From NCBI GenBank assembly GCA_025330725.1, contig JAIWND010000007.1:62001-126000 (forward strand): a DNA stretch of 64,000 nucleotides, written 5' to 3'. This document shows positions 46,515 to 57,626 of the stretch, piece by piece (within the stretch, counting starts at the first letter, position 1; each line of letters opens with the position of its first letter). This DNA is from Chlamydoabsidia padenii (taxonomy: Eukaryota; Mucoromycota; Mucoromycetes; Mucorales; Cunninghamellaceae). The translations under genes were made by a program, and so were the position numbers. The notes under the pieces are model-generated. The model had not been told where the DNA came from. It searched no databases and saw nothing but the letters and a program-made list of their open reading frames with translations.

Positions 46515-47671
46515 GTTACAATACCTATGCAATGGATTATCTTCTTGGTATACTGTGTTAGGGATATCAGGAGTACTCTACTTTACCAACCTGTTTGATT
46601 TTGCTTTGGTGATCGATAACTTTGGTGGTATCATGACCGTGGCTATTCTATGGGGATTCATCATGTCTACTTTGGTCTATGTTACAAGTGTAGCAAAACG
46701 AACCACTCATCGAATGTCTGGTAACGTCTTTTATGATTACTTTATGGGTGCCTGTCTTAATCCCCGCATTGGCCATGTCGACCTTAAAATGTAAGTAGGC
46801 AACAAGTACAAAAAAAAGCAGATGATCTTTTGGCTGACTTGGAACCTTCTTCTATTTGTTTACCTGTAGGTGGGCGGAAATCAGGGTACCTTGGCCAGTC
46901 CTCTTCTTTATATCCTTATCATGCTTGGTCAAACAATACGAAACCACTGGAACCGTTACTGCTCCTGTATGCTTTATGTTGTTGGCACACTTCCTTTACG
47001 CCAATGCCTGTCAAAAAGGTGAAGAATGTATTCCTACCTCTTGGGATATCTTTTACGAGAAGGATGGTAAGTAAAAGTGAAAACTGATTTGGCTTGCGAT
47101 TAACGTACTTTCATTGCATTTAGGGTTTATGCTGATATTCTGGAATATGGCTGGTGTCCCATTTACTTATTGCTATTCATCTGTGTATCTTGTGAAAACA
47201 GAATTGGCTACTGGAACACCCATCACTCACTCTGCAATCTACACCATCTTTTTGTTTATAATGCTCCTTGGTGGTTATTATGTATTCGATACTGGCAATT
47301 CACAAAAGAATCGATTCAGGATGGAACAAAATGGATCATTCATGGTGCGCAACGCCTTTCCTCAACTACCTTGGGGTCATATCAAGAACCCGACTTTTAT
47401 CAAGACCGAACATGGAAACCTTTTATTGACATCAGGATGGTGGGGAATACTACGAAAACCGCATTATACTGGGGACCTGCTTATGGCTTTATCTTGGGGA
47501 TTGATCACTGGCTTTGGCTCATTCTTACCTTACTTTTACTTTTGCTTCTTTTTGGTGGTGTTGATACATCGGGTATCTCGGGATATAGAACGCTGCTCGA
47601 AGAAGTATGGAAAGGATTGGGAACTCTACTGCGATCGGGTGCCTTATATTTTTATCCCTTACATTTACTAG
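45968..47671 (+). CDS. ERG4: Delta(24(24(1)))-sterol reductase (ergosterol synthesis)
   Basis: Four exons (45968-46405, 46516-46790, 46870-47066, 47124-47671) give 485 aa. [22 protein letters not shown] near residue 43, the multi-span core, and the C-terminal block ([54 protein letters not shown]) are hallmarks of the Erg4/Erg24 sterol-reductase family, Erg4 branch. The enzyme reduces the C24(28) double bond in the last step of ergosterol synthesis in the ER with NADPH. Key residues of the C-terminal NADPH-binding block are intact. Intron 1 ends in a long A tract just before the acceptor AG, which is unusual because a pyrimidine tract is expected there. Confidence 0.94.
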
Positions 47672-48187
47672 TAGTATAATTCATAGTTGTAGTAATGATA
47701 ATGCTGTTTGTTTGATAAAATAAAATAATAAAAGAAAAGGACGATGATGTATGGTATATGCTCGGGTTGAATTTTATTCATGCATCATAAACGTGCTTTT
47801 GGTCATGTAATACAACGAAGGGTCATTTCATGGAACATGGTAGTAATCTCTTAATTAAGGTGAACCTCATCTACTGGCATATGCCTTTTGCTTGACCTTT
47901 TATTTTTATTTTTGAAAAAAGGCATCAAGGTAACACAGGTAGATATGCCTTCATCTAATGGCTATTTTGACCGAGGCAATAACGGATTTGTTTGTGATAA
48001 TGTTTAGGTTTGGGCTGCTCTTTATTTAGTATCTTGCTCAAGTATACCAAATGACCAAGCCCTCGTTTTTAAGGAGGACAGAGGCAAAATGGTCAAAAAG
48101 CTCTACAGAACACCCACCCCCTCTTTTTTTTTTTTTTTTTTTTTCTTCTTCTTCCCTTCTATCTTTTTTTTTTTTTTTCCTTCAAAC
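47672..48187. other. Intergenic
   Basis: 3' flank of ERG4, then a T-rich leader of the next gene. No clear promoter element of the recurrent type is seen, and no gene. Confidence 0.45.
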
Positions 48188-48964
48188 ATGGATAGTGAAA
48201 ATGAGATACGATTCATTCTACACAAAATAAAATCATTAGATTCGCATATTTTTCGAAATGACAGGGTAACTGATATATGCAGAACAGCACATCAAATGGT
48301 ATAACCTCTCCTCTCTTGACAATAGATACAGAAATCTTTGTGGAAAACTTTTTCGGAGGCAATGTCATCCCTATTGACAATGACAATGGAGTATCAAGAA
48401 ATCTCCCCCCATCACTCTTCCGCAATGATTAAGATGATGAGTACGTCTACCATACTCTTATCTGTCGTACGAACCATGATGAACTTGTCATTGCCGACCC
48501 TTCATAAAAACAACCACCAAGCATGGCATGATCCTGATTGGTCAGTCGACGCATTATTCAGGGGTAATCATCGAGAAACTCCGACAGATTTAGGTTCGCT
48601 CACGCTGACAAGTCTAGTTGAGCTTGATTTGGTTATGATATCAAAGTCTATCAACAATATGAAAGATTCCATCATGAATATTACGAACAACTACTTTAAA
48701 GTAAACCAGTCTCTCGATTATACTAATCATAAGGTAATGCAAAAAAAAAGGGACCAAGAAGACTCGTTTTTTAAATCCCGCTTTTGGGTTTAGGCTACGG
48801 TACCAACACTCGTCTTTCATGCACATCGACTATTGGATGTACTCTTATTCTACTTTTCATCTTATAATCATAATCACAAAATGGAGCATGATACACAAGG
48901 TAACAATTCATTTGAAGCAATATTGCTCAGTACGCCCTCATCAATGTCGTCGATCTCACTATAA
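48188..48964 (+). CDS. 218-aa orphan helical protein
   Basis: Exons 48188-48265, 48326-48733 and 48794-48964 join in frame. The sequence is mostly helical by composition, with an N-terminal heptad-like stretch (ENEIRFILHKIKSLDSHIF) and WKTFSEAMSSLLTM. Two possible amphipathic helices follow (IMNITNNYFKVNQS, FHAHRLLDVLLFYF). There is no signal peptide. Such small coiled proteins are common among rapidly evolving complex subunits such as kinetochore or spindle components, but I cannot assign one. TTTAAATCCCGC occurs inside intron 2. Confidence 0.6.
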
Positions 48965-49421
48965 AAAGAACAATGACATCGTGTGATACATAGTAGCTCA
49001 GTCATCTTTTGATGATCGTCGGTTTATGAGGTAAATCATTTGAGAATGAATATATATGTTGGGACACTTTTTAACTTCCAATTCATGACAGTGATTCCAA
49101 ATTCAAACAAGGAAAAGGCAAGTTTATTTTAACCGAGATAGCCGGGATTTGAAATGTCCCATTTTTCTACTCCTGATTTGTTCCTTTTTCATTTGTCTCC
49201 CCCCCCCGCGCCCCTGAAAATGCTTGTCTCTCATATTTCCCATTAATAACTCACTTCTTTTTTTTATTATTCATTTCATCGATTCTTTTTCTTTTATCCT
49301 CTTCTTTGCTTTATGCATATATGTAGATGCACCTTATTTCGACTGGACTGCAGAATCGTACTCGAAAAGTAGCTCAACTGTCAAAAACCATCCTCACCTT
49401 TCGAATCAAACACCGACAACA
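48965..49421. other. Promoter and leader of RasGEF gene
   Basis: Includes CGGGATTTGAAATG (49143-49156) and a pyrimidine tract ending TATATGTAG just before in-frame sequence at 49327. This suggests either a 5' UTR intron or a short upstream coding exon that I could not place. Confidence 0.4.
49143..49156. promoter_or_regulatory. Recurrent promoter element (RasGEF)
   Basis: CGGGATTTGAAATG upstream of the RasGEF gene. The first accepted ATG is about 265 bp away, consistent with an intron in the leader. Confidence 0.4.
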
Positions 49422-52400
49422 ATGAATGACACTCTTCTTCCACGATCTGACAAAAGTGGTCAGCACATCAACAATAAAAACCATCAACAGCAACAACAAC
49501 AACAACCTTTACCTAGTAAAAGTACCACTCCCAGTATAAAGAGTGGTAAAAGTATCAAGATACTCTTTAGTCATCAAGGACGGGGATCACTTTCGAAATC
49601 ATCCACTTCAACCACAGCAAAGATTCGAGGTGGACTAAAAGGGTTCTTCCGCTTGACAAAACATGAACCCATATCGAACCGAAACAGTATTGCCAGTATC
49701 AGTACTAATAACAGCTCATCGAGTTCTATTCAAGAACAGGTAACACGCTTAAAAAGGAAACAATTTAAATTCCGCCCTTTTCCAAAGATAAAAATTGAAT
49801 TTCTTTTTTTTTTCTCTCTCTTCTTCCTCGTATCTTTCACTTCCCAGCATTATTCATCCACTAAACAACAATCATTAAAGTCAACTTCTTCTCATGATTC
49901 TCTATTCTTACCAGTATCCTCACACCCTTCAAAGGATTCATTCTCTTGCCAGTGGAGTGGTACCACAGTTTGCGACACTTTTACGGGGTTGAACGATACA
50001 CAACCTGATGACTCACCTTCCGCCAAACTTATTCCTATTCAACGAAATCGGTCTTCAGTACAGCTATTGGTGTCGCCAACAACGAAAAACACAGATATTA
50101 GGATGTTTTATGACCGACCTTTATCTCTTTCGATGGTGCCTACTGGTAAACAACAACAGCAGCAACAGCAACTTCATGATTTACCTTCACCGCCACCATC
50201 TGCCACTTTATCAGAAAAAACATCTTGCTTTAATCATTGGCAACTCGACAACGTAGGAAACACCAAAGCATCTAAACAACCACTGGAATCAGAAAATAGT
50301 AGGGGACGTATCTGTAGCAGGAACAGCAGCATTTATATCAACACTCAACGCCACCACTTTACTCACCAACGAAGTGTATCACCTACTGTAGTTTCAATAC
50401 ACACCGAGCATGCTGAACCGACTTTTATCCGCGCCACACATTCACCTCACTCCACCAAAATCACAACTTCTCATTCAACTGAAACTCGCCACTGTCCTAG
50501 GGATTCACAAGATCATTCAACAGCAACAACAACCAGCCCAAAAGCAACTGACGTGACTCGGGAACATCTATTGAAGGTCAAAAGTCGACAAGGATTAAAA
50601 TCGTATCGATCCGACAGTGATCTTGGACGTCTGAAATCGATTTTTATGCCATCCTTGACAACTCACAAGCGAAAGGATACACCAATGACTTGTAAACCAC
50701 CACCACTCAACCATAGCAACAGTCTTCAGTCCATATTACGACCTTTGGTACGCACGCCAAGCACACGTGTGATTCACAAATCCTCTTGTACAAATTTAAG
50801 GGAACTGCATGATTCTCAACTGCCAACGATAAACATCACTAATAACAACTTCAAATCTGAATCAAGGTAAAAAGGGAAAAGAGGTATGGTATCATTATTA
50901 CTCACTCTATGGTTTTATGCTTTATCTTGTATAGTCCTTGGAATCTACTACGCCATGTCCGGAAGAATAACTCCACCACATCTTTGAAAAGGTCTGCGGC
51001 ATCTTTTATCCAAGAAAAAGAAAACAAAGTAAAGTAACTGAAACCAAAATTGTATCTATCATTTACTCACACACAAACATCTTCTTTTACAGCATTTTAC
51101 TACTTATGGTCCGTTTGCGGAAAACGCTATCAACAACTCGAGTGAAGGTAGTGTACTTCACCTCTCTGAAAATGGTCAAGACGTCTTGGTGATGGAAATG
51201 GTGGGTGGGCGATTCCAGGTGGTGGCAGGCACTTGTGAAAAGCTATTCATCAAATTGGCCGATGAAACTACTCAAGGCAAGTAAAAGGAAAAAGGAACAT
51301 ATCATCATTTAGGAACTAACTTTATTGGATTGTAGACTTTAGTTATGTGGATGCTTATGTGTTGAATCATGCTGATTTTACTACCTCTGAAGAGTTTTTG
51401 GAAAACTTGATGGCAAGATTCCATATTGAACCTCAACCTGGCGAAACGGATTACTTTAGAAAATGGCAAAAATGTATTCAAATCAAGTATGTCAAATCAT
51501 TCATTATACAATCATGGTTGGTAAATAGGAAACTCATCTTTTTTGTTTTAATAGGGTGCTTAACATTATCTCAAGATGGATCAAACTTCAATATCAAGAC
51601 TTTATGAACAACCCGATCTTACTGATACGATTACAAGCTTTTATCAATGGTGACATTACACGCGGTGGCTTTATGACGGAAGCAAATAATATCAGGGAAC
51701 TACTTCATCATCAGGTATGTATGTGTATATTATATATATAAAAGTGTGTGGAAGTTGAACTTTATCCTTTTATATATATATATATATAGGTGTTACAATA
51801 TGGCAAAAAACGATTCTCCATCCTTCGAACAGAACTACATCGCCACCGCCGACCCTCTTCCACCACATCACCATCATCTTCTTCGACAATAGACCCGCTG
51901 ACTGAATCATCACCAGCATCACCCTTATTGTCTCTGGATACGAAAGCAGTGGCTCAATACTTGACACTGGCGGACTTTTATTTGCTGAAATGCATCACAG
52001 CAAATGAATTTCTCCACGGCACTTGGCGGAAAAACAAGATCAAAGCAAGAAATCAGCCTCATAAAGAAGACGGCTACATTCACTTGATGACAAAAAGGGC
52101 AAATATGGTATGTACAGACTTTACTCTTGTGGGGGGGGGTGCATTCTTTTATACCTCAACATCTAAACGCCGACATGATCAACTGATGTTTTGATTTTCT
52201 TCTAGTTAGGCGGTTGGACGAAAAATGAAATCCGGATACAACAGACTACCAAAACCCGTGCTGCTGTCTTGAAGAAAATGGTGGACATTGTAAATGTAAG
52301 TAAAACAACAACAAAGGAATCAAAACTAATCCCCTTGTATATGTTGCAAAACTGACCGAATCTCCCTCTCTTTCTCTCTCTTTGTCCTTAGTTGTGCCTA

Positions 52401-52889
52401 GAATGGAACAATTTCCATACAAGTATGATTATTGTCGCCAGTCTTCTCGATCCGTCAATTCAAAAACTAGATGAATGGGCAGGACTATCCAATCGTGATC
52501 TTCATGGGTACCAGAACTTGGTGAAACTGTTGGATGTATCAAACAATATGGGCAACTATCGACAAGCACTTGGAAAAGCTAAATCACCGACTGTCCCTTT
52601 TTTCCCTTTGTTACTCAAGGATATGACTTTTTTTATGGACGGTAATCCAACTTATCTATCTTCCGCAACGACAACAACGGCTTTGGATTTGACACTCATC
52701 AACTTTGCAAAATATCGATCAATGACACGTTGTGTTCATGGGATCCTTCGTGCGACCAGTGATGATTATTATTTTGCTACCGATCTTGGTACTTGGCCTT
52801 TTTTACCTCAACAACAAGACACAACGGATTATTCTTTGCCATTGGATCGGACAGCTATTCTCTTGGAACAACGTATCTTGTCGGTGTAA
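49422..52889 (+). CDS. Ras guanine nucleotide exchange factor (REM + CDC25-like)
   Basis: Exons 49422-49739, 49848-50866, 50935-51028, 51093-51276, 51336-51486, 51555-51714, 51790-52107, 52206-52295 and 52392-52889 give 943 aa from the first ATG. Frame is open back to 49327, so an upstream exon may exist. The N-terminal 490 residues are Ser/Thr/Gln-rich. The RasGEF N-terminal (REM) region follows (LADETTQDFSYVDAYVLNH, TSEEFLENLMARF, then VLNIISRWIKLQYQDF). The catalytic domain has AQYLTLADFYLLKCITANEF, FHTSMIIVASLL and PFFPLLLKDMTFFMDGNP. It activates Ras or a Ras-like GTPase such as Bud/Rap in the cAMP or polarity route. Intron 4 (51277-51335) has a GC donor, CAAG|GCAAGT, because the GT alternative gives a stop. 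Confidence 0.9.
49763..49777 (+). promoter_or_regulatory. NADK-promoter-like element inside RasGEF intron
   Basis: ATTTAAATTCCGCCC, extending through CTTTTC, is identical to the sequence at 60442-60461 upstream of NAD kinase. It could mark an internal promoter for a shorter RasGEF transcript. Confidence 0.35.
51277..51335 (+). other. GC-AG intron in RasGEF gene
   Basis: Donor CAAG|GCAAGT and acceptor TTGTAG. The GC site restores the DFSYVDAY frame, while the nearest GT leads to TAG. Confidence 0.75.
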
Positions 52890-54089
52890 AATACTAACTA
52901 GTTTAGAGGGAAGGGAGGGAAAACATGCTGGCTCATGATTGATATTAAATAAAAACCCTGTTTTTTTTATCTTTTGCTTTGCGTGTGCATATATAAATGT
53001 GTGTGTGCTACTCTTTTTTTTTTTATTTTTATAATCGGGGGTGGGGGGGGGAAATGGCTGGCGTGGGTGGATCGGGGTTTAAACTCTAGAACCCATTCAA
53101 AAGTCAGGTTGTCTTTTTAATGATGATTCGTTTTTACTGATGGAATCAGTCACATACATGATATGTGTATAATTGGTGAACCCATTTGATCAATGTGCGG
53201 TAGTGGTTGTATACACACTCGGTATTAGTGTGGGGAATGATTACGTGTGAACGAATAAAGTAAAGAGTCCATTCCTTCACTATCTAAACGATACTACAAG
53301 GTAAGGATGGGTGGTATTATGCATACATTTGTATCGAAAACATCCATAGCACAATATGATAGTAGGTTGTTCTTATGTATTTATGTGTGAAGGGAGAAAT
53401 CCTCTTGTTCTTCTTCTTCCCCTTTCAGTATGGAACGTCACAGTATATGTGTGACTGAACTTCAAGTGCTTTAAATAACGAGGCAAGGGGGCAAATCATC
53501 TTCATTTTATTTCTTCCTCTTTCTTTCTTCTTTCTCTCACCCCCCTTCTGATTTTTTTATTTCATTGACCGATTTTTTGTGGTCGAGTCGGAATTTAAAA
53601 ACCTTTTTATATCAAGCTTTTTTTTTTGTCTTACCTCAACTTTTCTCTTCCCTTTTACACCTACTTTTTTTTTTCCCCTCCACTACTACATCTTACTTTA
53701 CCTTTCTTTTTTTTCTTTTTTTTTTTTATCCCTCCCTTTACTATTGTTTTATATACAACTGGTTTATTACTTCTTTGAAGTTGCCTTTTATACATACACA
53801 CTTCTACCTTTTGATTCCAACACCCATTCATTCACTTATCCCCATCAACCTTGTTTGGTATCCAAACTTACTTTGGATCCGCGTCTTTATATCTACACTT
53901 TATAATAGACTCCTCTATTCAACCTTCTCAAACCTCTACTGCTTTACTATTTAATCTTTTAGGTAAGAAGACAAAAAAACTAACACTAGGATTGATCGCC
54001 TCGTCATTCTCAAATAATCACTAACCTAATGTTTATCCCTCTCTCTTTTTTTTTTTTTGTAGATTCTTTGAAGAACTATATAACTATAA
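52890..54089. other. Intergenic and long pyrimidine-rich leader
   Basis: CGGAATTTAAAAACC (53589-53603) begins a CT-rich leader. A probable 5' UTR intron runs 53963-54062 (GTAAGA...TTTGTAG), ending 27 bp before the PHD-protein ATG. Long pyrimidine frames here (53565-53954) are not coding. Confidence 0.5.
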
Positions 54090-54965
54090 ATGGCTAGTGA
54101 CGAAGTAAGTGCGTATGAAAAGAAAGTAACGAATACATTGAATAGTGTCTTATCTTGTAGATGAATAGGCATAGTTATGATCTAACATCTCCACATCCTC
54201 TATTTGACCTTCTTACTAGGACACCTGTGCTGTTTGTCATGCGGATCGCCCTGGGCCCAAGAACCCCATAATCTTTTGTGACGGAAGAGGTAATATTATA
54301 GAAGAAGAAGAAAATAAAAGAAGTTGATGTATCCTGATTAGGTAGCTAACTTATCTATGTTGAAATCTTGACATCTTTAGATTGCAATATACCTATCCAT
54401 AAACGTAAGTAACCCAAAAGGCATGACATGATTTGATTGGGCGCTAAAGTATGTACTTGTCTTTTCTTTTTTTTTCTTTTTTTTTTTTTCTTTTTTTGTC
54501 GGACATGAATAGGATGCTATGGTGTCAGTGCTATTCCCAAAGGTGATTGGTTTTGTCAACGATGTGAATGCAAGTTAAACAAGAAACCAACGGTAAATAT
54601 CAAACTAGAAATGCAATGAATGAATGATGTTTACTGATGTTACATGTACTCCTTTTTCTTTTCTTTTCTGTAGAATGTTATCTGCTGTCCAATGCAAACG
54701 GGTGCTTTCAAGTATACGGTCATACCTGGTGGATTCATGCACGTGGTCTGTGCAATGTGGAACAAAAGAATCGACCATACAAGTGAAATCTATGCTGTAG
54801 ACAAGAAAGATATTGGTGCAGAGGTAATTATGAGAAGAAGATAATGAATGAAATGGAACTAAACATCTCATTATCTTCCATATTAGGAATGTGATATCTG
54901 CCATGAAACAACAGGCTTATGCATCCAATGTCAACATCCAGATTGTTCAAGGTAACTCATTAGCA

Positions 54966-55011
<46 letters not shown>

Positions 55012-57188
55012 TTATCAATGTAAATGTCAAGTGAAACTAACACCTTTTTGTATTATAGTAAATATCATGTTACTTGTGCCATTGAATCCGATTATCTTAC
55101 ACCTGCCTCGTCTGTAACCGATAAATTTGTCTTTTATTGTCCAACTCACCAACCCCCTACTCGGCGATCATCCAAATCTGGTAACACCAAAGCGACACGT
55201 CGAACACCATTAGCACTTCCACGCCGACGTAAACGTCAAGATACCACCAGTGATGAAGAAGACAGTATATCCGATGAAGACGATGATGAAGACGATGATG
55301 AAGATGGTGACAATGGTGACGGTGAACATGCCAATAGCGATGTGGATGAAGACGAAGAAATGGGCGATGACAATGAAGATGATGACCATGAAGATCAAGG
55401 CAATGATGGAAATGACAATGAAGACGATGATGAAGACTCCGATGACGATATGGGATTAACAACAAGGAAACGAAACAAGAGTAAAGCATCGTCCACTCTC
55501 TCCAGCAAACGGCGTGTCACTTCAACAACCAATCAACGAAAGGGTCCACTTCGACTGTTTTTGGATGATCAGAACTCTTCTGATGATGATATGGGGACGA
55601 CAAACAGCAACGCTACTCAAAAGAACAAGTTGACAACACAGCGGCAACAAGACTCGACAGACATCGACATTAAAAAGGAATCAAGTCCCACCAACAGCAG
55701 CGTCTTGTCTTTACCAGAACGACTAAAAGCCAAGCGTCACAAGATGGAAATCTCATCAAAGCCTGGCTCGAAACAACCTACATCACCAATCATTAAAAAG
55801 TCGCCGAACCTCTCCTCACCGTCTCTTGCTCTAAATCTAAACAAACCATCTTCTTCGACATTCACACCGACTTCTAATAGCAACAACTCGCCATCGTCCT
55901 CTTTAAATTCAAAGACCGCCTTGTCTTCGATAAAATCAACAAACTCACCAAACTTCTCTGGCTCTAGTACATCATCCACTTCAGGTTTACAAAGCGACTC
56001 TCCCAATACATCAGCTATCACGACATCTATACTATCTTCTTCATCAACGGTACCAACATCTATGCCTTCTCCATCACAATCCACACAACAATATTTGAAT
56101 GGTTCAACAAAACAGAAACTTCCCAACAAGGCACATCTCAACAATAACACGAGCATCACTCAACCACCGCCGACATCTTCGCTACCATCAACAACAGCAA
56201 CAACAACAACATCAACAACATCAACATCAATATCATCATCAACATCATCACCAAAATCAAATTTTAATGGCAACGGTATCATTAACGGGAACGGGAATCA
56301 TCGAAATACCAATCCGACCGCTACTTCAACCCCGATGTCTTCCTCGGCAAATACATTAGCACAACCTGCCAAGAAACTACCTGGTGTAAATAATAACAGC
56401 AGTAGCAGCAATAACAATAACAATGGAGGTAACAGACCGACAAACACCAAAGTGAAAGATTTGGACGAAGTAAGTTTTTGCAGTAGGAATATTCATCAGT
56501 GATACTAATTTTCTTCTTCTTTGTTTATTTAGATTCAAAACGATATTCGAGCTCAAAAGCGACAGAATTCATCTGGTGGAATGGAAATGAATAATGGGAC
56601 CAATAATGGATTATACCGCATGATGGATCGTAAAAACAGTCAACCAGGGTAAGATAAATCAACAACATTATAAAGTAAAAATGGAAAACTAATAAAGTGT
56701 TTCGTTTAGATTCGATATGAGTCATCTGAATATGATGAAAACGATGATCCATGAAGCAGTAGATACAGCATTAGCAGGTAAAGAAAAGAAGGAGGAAAAA
56801 AAGGATGAAAGTACTAACCTACTTTATATTATTATTGTTGCCATTATTGGGGGTTTCAGGTCGATCAGCACCTCCACCTATTCCCGTCCCTGACTTGGCC
56901 ACGATCCAACAATTACAATCCAAACTTCAAGTAGCTGAACGGGAAATCGCACGGATCACCAACGAATTACGGCGGGCAAGTGAGTTCAAGAAGAATGTGG
57001 CGGATATCTTTGAAGGTTTGAACATCCAGCCTCAACGATCTATTCCACCGGGCAAAATGGAGGCACACATCGAAGGTCTCGTGGTTGATATCAAGAACAT
57101 GCTACTACGGAGCGGACCTGTCAATGACAAGGAACGGGATCGAATGGCTACCTTTGCTGAAGAAATCATCAAGGATGGTCCTTTTTAG
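54090..57188 (+). CDS. PHD and extended-PHD chromatin protein (AF10/BRPF type)
   Basis: Ten exons (54090-54104, 54220-54289, 54381-54404, 54513-54592, 54674-54823, 54887-54951, 55059-56469, 56533-56648, 56710-56777, 56860-57188) give 775 aa. PHD1 starts at Cys8 (CAVCHADRPGPKNPIIFCDG, then DCNIPIHKRCYG and WFCQRCE). A zinc knuckle and extended PHD follow (ICCPMQTGAFKYT, HVVCAMW, ECDICHETTGLCIQC, HVTCAIES). This PHD-knuckle-ePHD cassette reads histone H3 tails in AF10, BRPF and Jade proteins. A very acidic block (about 180-240) and Ser/Asn/Thr-rich linker come next, then a C-terminal coiled coil (QLQSKLQVAEREIARI) and a conserved-looking end. A nuclear role in a histone-modifying complex is inferred. 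The intron before exon 7 has a 43-T tract. Confidence 0.88.
54968..55010. repeat. Poly(T) homopolymer, 43 nt, in PHD-gene intron
   Basis: T run within intron 54952-55058, upstream of the acceptor. Confidence 0.95.
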
Positions 57189-57299
57189 CTATAGTAGTTA
57201 CTTTTTACTTTATTTTATTGCTTTATCTCTCTTTTATATATATATATATCTTTTATATATCACATTGGGCGCTTTTATGTTTTACCAAATGTCTCTTCC

Positions 57300-57332
<33 letters not shown>

Positions 57333-57626
57333 CTCAATAAAACTGTGGGCGTTATTGTATTTAGTCAAGGGGTGTCATTATGCAGGATCTTCCAAATTAC
57401 ACAGACCACCATACACACTGTTTGTTTAAACCGTTGTTTTATTATTTTAGTTTTATTGATATCAAGATAAATTTAACACAAAAACATAGTATGATGATAA
57501 AAAAAAAAAAGTAAAGGAGGAGTGGGAAGGCTGTAAAGAGCTAATAATAATAAAAAGTAACATGTCAGGGGAGGGGATAATAGGAAGATATAAAAAAAAA
57601 AGGAGAAGGGAGGAGTTAGAACTTGA
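57189..57626. other. Convergent intergenic region
   Basis: 3' ends of the PHD and zinc-finger genes meet here. AT-rich, with T16/A14 back-to-back near 57300-57332 that could form a hairpin. No gene is seen. Confidence 0.5.

Noticed and set aside
53565..53954. Long overlapping plus-strand ORFs
   Set aside because: They are pyrimidine-rich leader sequence (Phe/Ser/Leu-rich in all frames) before a 5' UTR intron of the PHD gene.
55157..55489. Minus-strand His-rich ORF antisense to the acidic PHD-protein block
   Set aside because: Shadow of GAT/GAA repeats on the coding strand.
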